In this document: positions 62,010 through 64,000 of the stretch, piece after piece
How the letters are laid out: each line of letters begins with the position of its first letter
How positions within the stretch are numbered: position 1 is the first letter of the stretch
Assembly: GCF_039909015.1 (NCBI RefSeq)
Contig: NZ_CP150919.1
Span: 1,154,501-1,218,500, forward strand
Length of the DNA stretch: 64,000 nt
Direction: 5' to 3'
Source of the DNA: Pseudomonas grandcourensis
Lineage (GTDB): Bacteria > Pseudomonadota > Gammaproteobacteria > Pseudomonadales > Pseudomonadaceae
Position numbers and translations under genes: made by a program
Notes under the pieces: model-generated
Told to the model about the DNA's origin: nothing
The model's database searches: none
The model's input: the letters and a program-made list of their open reading frames with translations, nothing else

Positions 62010-62039
62010 AAAGGCGACGCCTGTGGGGGCGTCGCCTTT
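62010..62039 (-). terminator. Terminator of gcd
   Basis: AAAGGCGACGCC (62010-62021) / GGCGTCGCCTTT (62028-62039), 6-nt loop; on the - strand the stem is followed by TTT, extending the T-run. Confidence 0.85.
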
Positions 62040-62059
62040 CGTTTTACCGCCGCTAAAAC

Positions 62060-64000
62060 TTACTCGGACAGTTTGTACGCAATCACATAGTCACCCATTT
62101 TGGTGCCCAGTGAGCCGTGGCCACCGACGACCAGCAGTACGTACTGCTTGCCGTCCTTGCCGGTGTAGGTCATCGGCGTCGCCTGACCGCCAGCCGGCAG
62201 GCGCGATTTCCAAAGCTCGTTGCCGGTGTTGACGTCATAGGCGCGCAGGTATTGATCCAGCGTGCCGCTGAGGAAGCCGACGCCGCCGGCGGTGACCATC
62301 GAGCCGCCCATGCTTGGCACGCCAAGTGTCAGGCCGATAGGCAGTGGCGAACTGTCGCGGCTGGTGCCGTTCTTGCGTTTCCACACGACTTTGCTGGTGG
62401 TCAGGTCGATGCCGGCCACGTAGCCCCAGGCCGGAGCCTGGCACGGTACGCCGAACGGCGACATGAACGGGTGCATGATCACCGCGTAAGGTGCGCCGGT
62501 ATTCGGCTGCACGCCCGCGGTTTCGCTCTCGCGCTTGCTGCCGGCCGCGACTTCGGCGCGTGGCACCATTTTCGAGACGAAGGCCATGTAGTTCGGGCTG
62601 GTGAACAGCATCTGGCGAACCGGGTCGACCGAAACGCCGCCCCAGTTGAAGACGCCGACGTTACCCGGATAGATCAGGCTGCCCTGTTCCGACGGCGGGG
62701 TGTACTGACCTTCGTAACGCAGTTCCTTGAACTGGATGCGGCACAGCATCTGGTCGAACGGGCTGGCGCCCCACATGGCTTTTTCGGTCAGTTCCGGGGC
62801 CAGCAGGTTCAGGTCCGAACGGGCCTGGGTCGGCGCGGTGTGGTCACCTTTCACGGCGCCTTGCGGAACCGGGATTTCCTTGATCGGGATGATCGGCGTG
62901 CCGTCACGACGGTCGAGTACGTACAGGCTGCCTTGCTTGGTCGGCTGGATCACAGCCGGCTTGATGCCGTCGGCGGTTTTCATGTCCAACAGGGTTGGCT
63001 GGCTGCCGACGTCCATGTCCCACAGGTCGTGGTGAGTGAACTGGTAGTTCCAGCGCACCTTGCCGGTGGCCAGGTCCAGCGCGACCAGGCCGGCACTGAA
63101 CTTCTCGGCGCCCGGGGTGCGGTCTGCGCCCCACTGGTCTGGAGTCTGGTTGCCCAGTGGCAGGTAGACCATGCCGAGTTTTTCGTCGATGCTGGCCAGC
63201 GACCACATGTTGGCCGAGTTGCGGCTGTAGTGTTCGCCCTCAGGCAACGGTTCGGTCGCGTCGGGATTGTTGCTGTCCCAGTTCCACACCAGATGACCGT
63301 CGTGTACGTCAAAGGCACGGATCACGCCGGATGGCTCGTTGGTCGACTCGTTGTCGGTGACGTGGCCACCCATGATCACCAGGTCACGGGTGATTGCTGC
63401 GGGCGAGGTGGCGTAGTAGCCACCGGGGGTGAACGGGCCGATGCCTTGAGTCAGGTCAACCACGCCGTTTTTACCGAAACCTTCGCAGACCTTGCCGGTG
63501 TCGGCATTGAGTGCGATCAGGCGTGCATCGGCGGTTGGCAGGTACAGGCGACGCGGGCAGACCTGGGCAACGGCTTTGCCGGCCTCGGAAATCACTGCGG
63601 AGGCTGGGTTTTCAGACTGGGCGTAGGCCGCTTCGTCGTAGTACGACACGCCACGGCAAGTCATGTGGGCGAAGCCCTTGAAGCCCACCGGGCTCTTGAT
63701 CTGCGGGTCGAAACGCCACAGTTCCTTGCCGGTGTCCGGGTCCAGCGCCAGCACCTTGCTATGGGCGGTGCAGGCATAGAGCATGCCGTTGGCCTTGAGC
63801 GGGGTGTTTTCGTTGGTCAGTTCCACCGGGTCATCGGCGGTCGGCAGATCGCCGGTCTGGATACGCCAGGCTTCTTGCAGCTTGCCGACGTTGGCCGGAG
63901 TGATCTGCTTGAGCGGCGAGTAGCGGTCACCGAATTCGCTGCGGCCATAGGCCTGCCAGTCGCCTTCGGGCATCTGCGGCGCAGTGCTGGTCATGTCCGC
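62060..64000 (-). CDS. gcd: PQQ-dependent membrane glucose dehydrogenase Gcd (C-terminal part)
   Basis: The frame is open to the window edge, giving the last roughly 646 aa of a protein normally near 800 aa. The visible part is the periplasmic PQQ beta-propeller: WQAYGRSEFGDRYSPLKQI at the start, NTPLKANGMLYACTAHS, MTCRGVSYYD, TYTGKDGKQYVLLVVGGHGS near the end. The missing N-terminus should hold about five TM helices and the ubiquinone site. It oxidises glucose to gluconolactone in the periplasm, feeding the respiratory chain. A Lon-gcd neighbourhood also occurs in P. putida, as I recall. Confidence 0.93.
   Translation of the reverse strand, partial: ADMTSTAPQMPEGDWQAYGRSEFGDRYSPLKQITPANVGKLQEAWRIQTGDLPTADDPVELTNENTPLKANGMLYACTAHSKVLALDPDTGKELWRFDPQIKSPVGFKGFAHMTCRGVSYYDEAAYAQSENPASAVISEAGKAVAQVCPRRLYLPTADARLIALNADTGKVCEGFGKNGVVDLTQGIGPFTPGGYYATSPAAITRDLVIMGGHVTDNESTNEPSGVIRAFDVHDGHLVWNWDSNNPDATEPLPEGEHYSRNSANMWSLASIDEKLGMVYLPLGNQTPDQWGADRTPGAEKFSAGLVALDLATGKVRWNYQFTHHDLWDMDVGSQPTLLDMKTADGIKPAVIQPTKQGSLYVLDRRDGTPIIPIKEIPVPQGAVKGDHTAPTQARSDLNLLAPELTEKAMWGASPFDQMLCRIQFKELRYEGQYTPPSEQGSLIYPGNVGVFNWGGVSVDPVRQMLFTSPNYMAFVSKMVPRAEVAAGSKRESETAGVQPNTGAPYAVIMHPFMSPFGVPCQAPAWGYVAGIDLTTSKVVWKRKNGTSRDSSPLPIGLTLGVPSMGGSMVTAGGVGFLSGTLDQYLRAYDVNTGNELWKSRLPAGGQATPMTYTGKDGKQYVLLVVGGHGSLGTKMGDYVIAYKLSE

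Overview
The window is chromosomal DNA from a Pseudomonas, most likely of the P. fluorescens complex. This rests on the gene families and their order (isc operon to ndk, rlmN, pilF, rodZ, ispG, hisS, yfgM, bamB, der), high GC with strong third-position G/C bias, and many REP/REPIN palindromes of two types typical of fluorescent pseudomonads. Most genes are housekeeping. I see no prophage, integron, CRISPR array, transposase, rRNA or tRNA.

Layout. 0-4 kb: end of iscS, then iscU-iscA-hscB-hscA-fdx-iscX (Fe-S cluster assembly). 4-13.3 kb: ndk, rlmN, pilF/pilW, rodZ, ispG, hisS, yfgM, bamB and der, closely spaced on the + strand. 13.4-15.3 kb: an overlapping methionine/glutamine-type aminotransferase and omega-amidase. 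15.4-22.4 kb, - strand: leuA with a candidate Leu-rich leader peptide, an M23 peptidase, xseA, a hypothetical gene, holC and pepA. 22.7-31.1 kb, + strand: lptF-lptG, then lepA-lepB-rnc-era-recO-pdxJ. 31.2-37.2 kb: mltF (-), then purL and a YqfO-like gene (+). 37.4-44.6 kb, - strand: a complete N-acetylglucosamine module (nagR, nagA, SIS isomerase/deaminase, EIIA-HPr-EI fusion, EIICB) bracketed by two REPINs of the same type. 44.9-49.5 kb: L,D-transpeptidase, two Nudix hydrolases, gamma-carbonic anhydrase, DUF1289 protein, a VUT-family transporter and purT. 49.6-55.5 kb: a zinc-ribbon protein, guaB, guaA, a Tat-exported multicopper oxidase and tadA. 55.6-64 kb, - strand: cmoA-cmoB, a YhhN protein and a chagasin-type inhibitor, a lower-GC orphan gene, a second-type Lon protease (AsrA-like) behind a clear sigma-32-type promoter, and the 3' part of gcd.

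Functional themes are Fe-S biogenesis and its clients (IspG, RlmN), cell-envelope construction (RodZ, BamB, LptFG, LepB, MltF, M23, L,D-transpeptidase), purine synthesis (PurL, PurT, GuaB, GuaA), tRNA wobble modification (TadA, CmoA, CmoB) and amino-sugar uptake.

Nothing here is a clearly undescribed system. The best leads are: gene blocks that sit at separate places in other pseudomonads but are joined here, several junctions being marked by REPINs; the leuA leader; the nag promoter with repeat operators in its spacer plus a perfect 10-bp palindrome; the degenerate second EIIB domain of NagE; the probable loss of the gene between lepB and rnc; the sigma-32 promoter of the Lon-type protease; and the orphan at 58.7-59.1 kb. 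All calls come from reading the sequence and recalled family knowledge; no database search was run.
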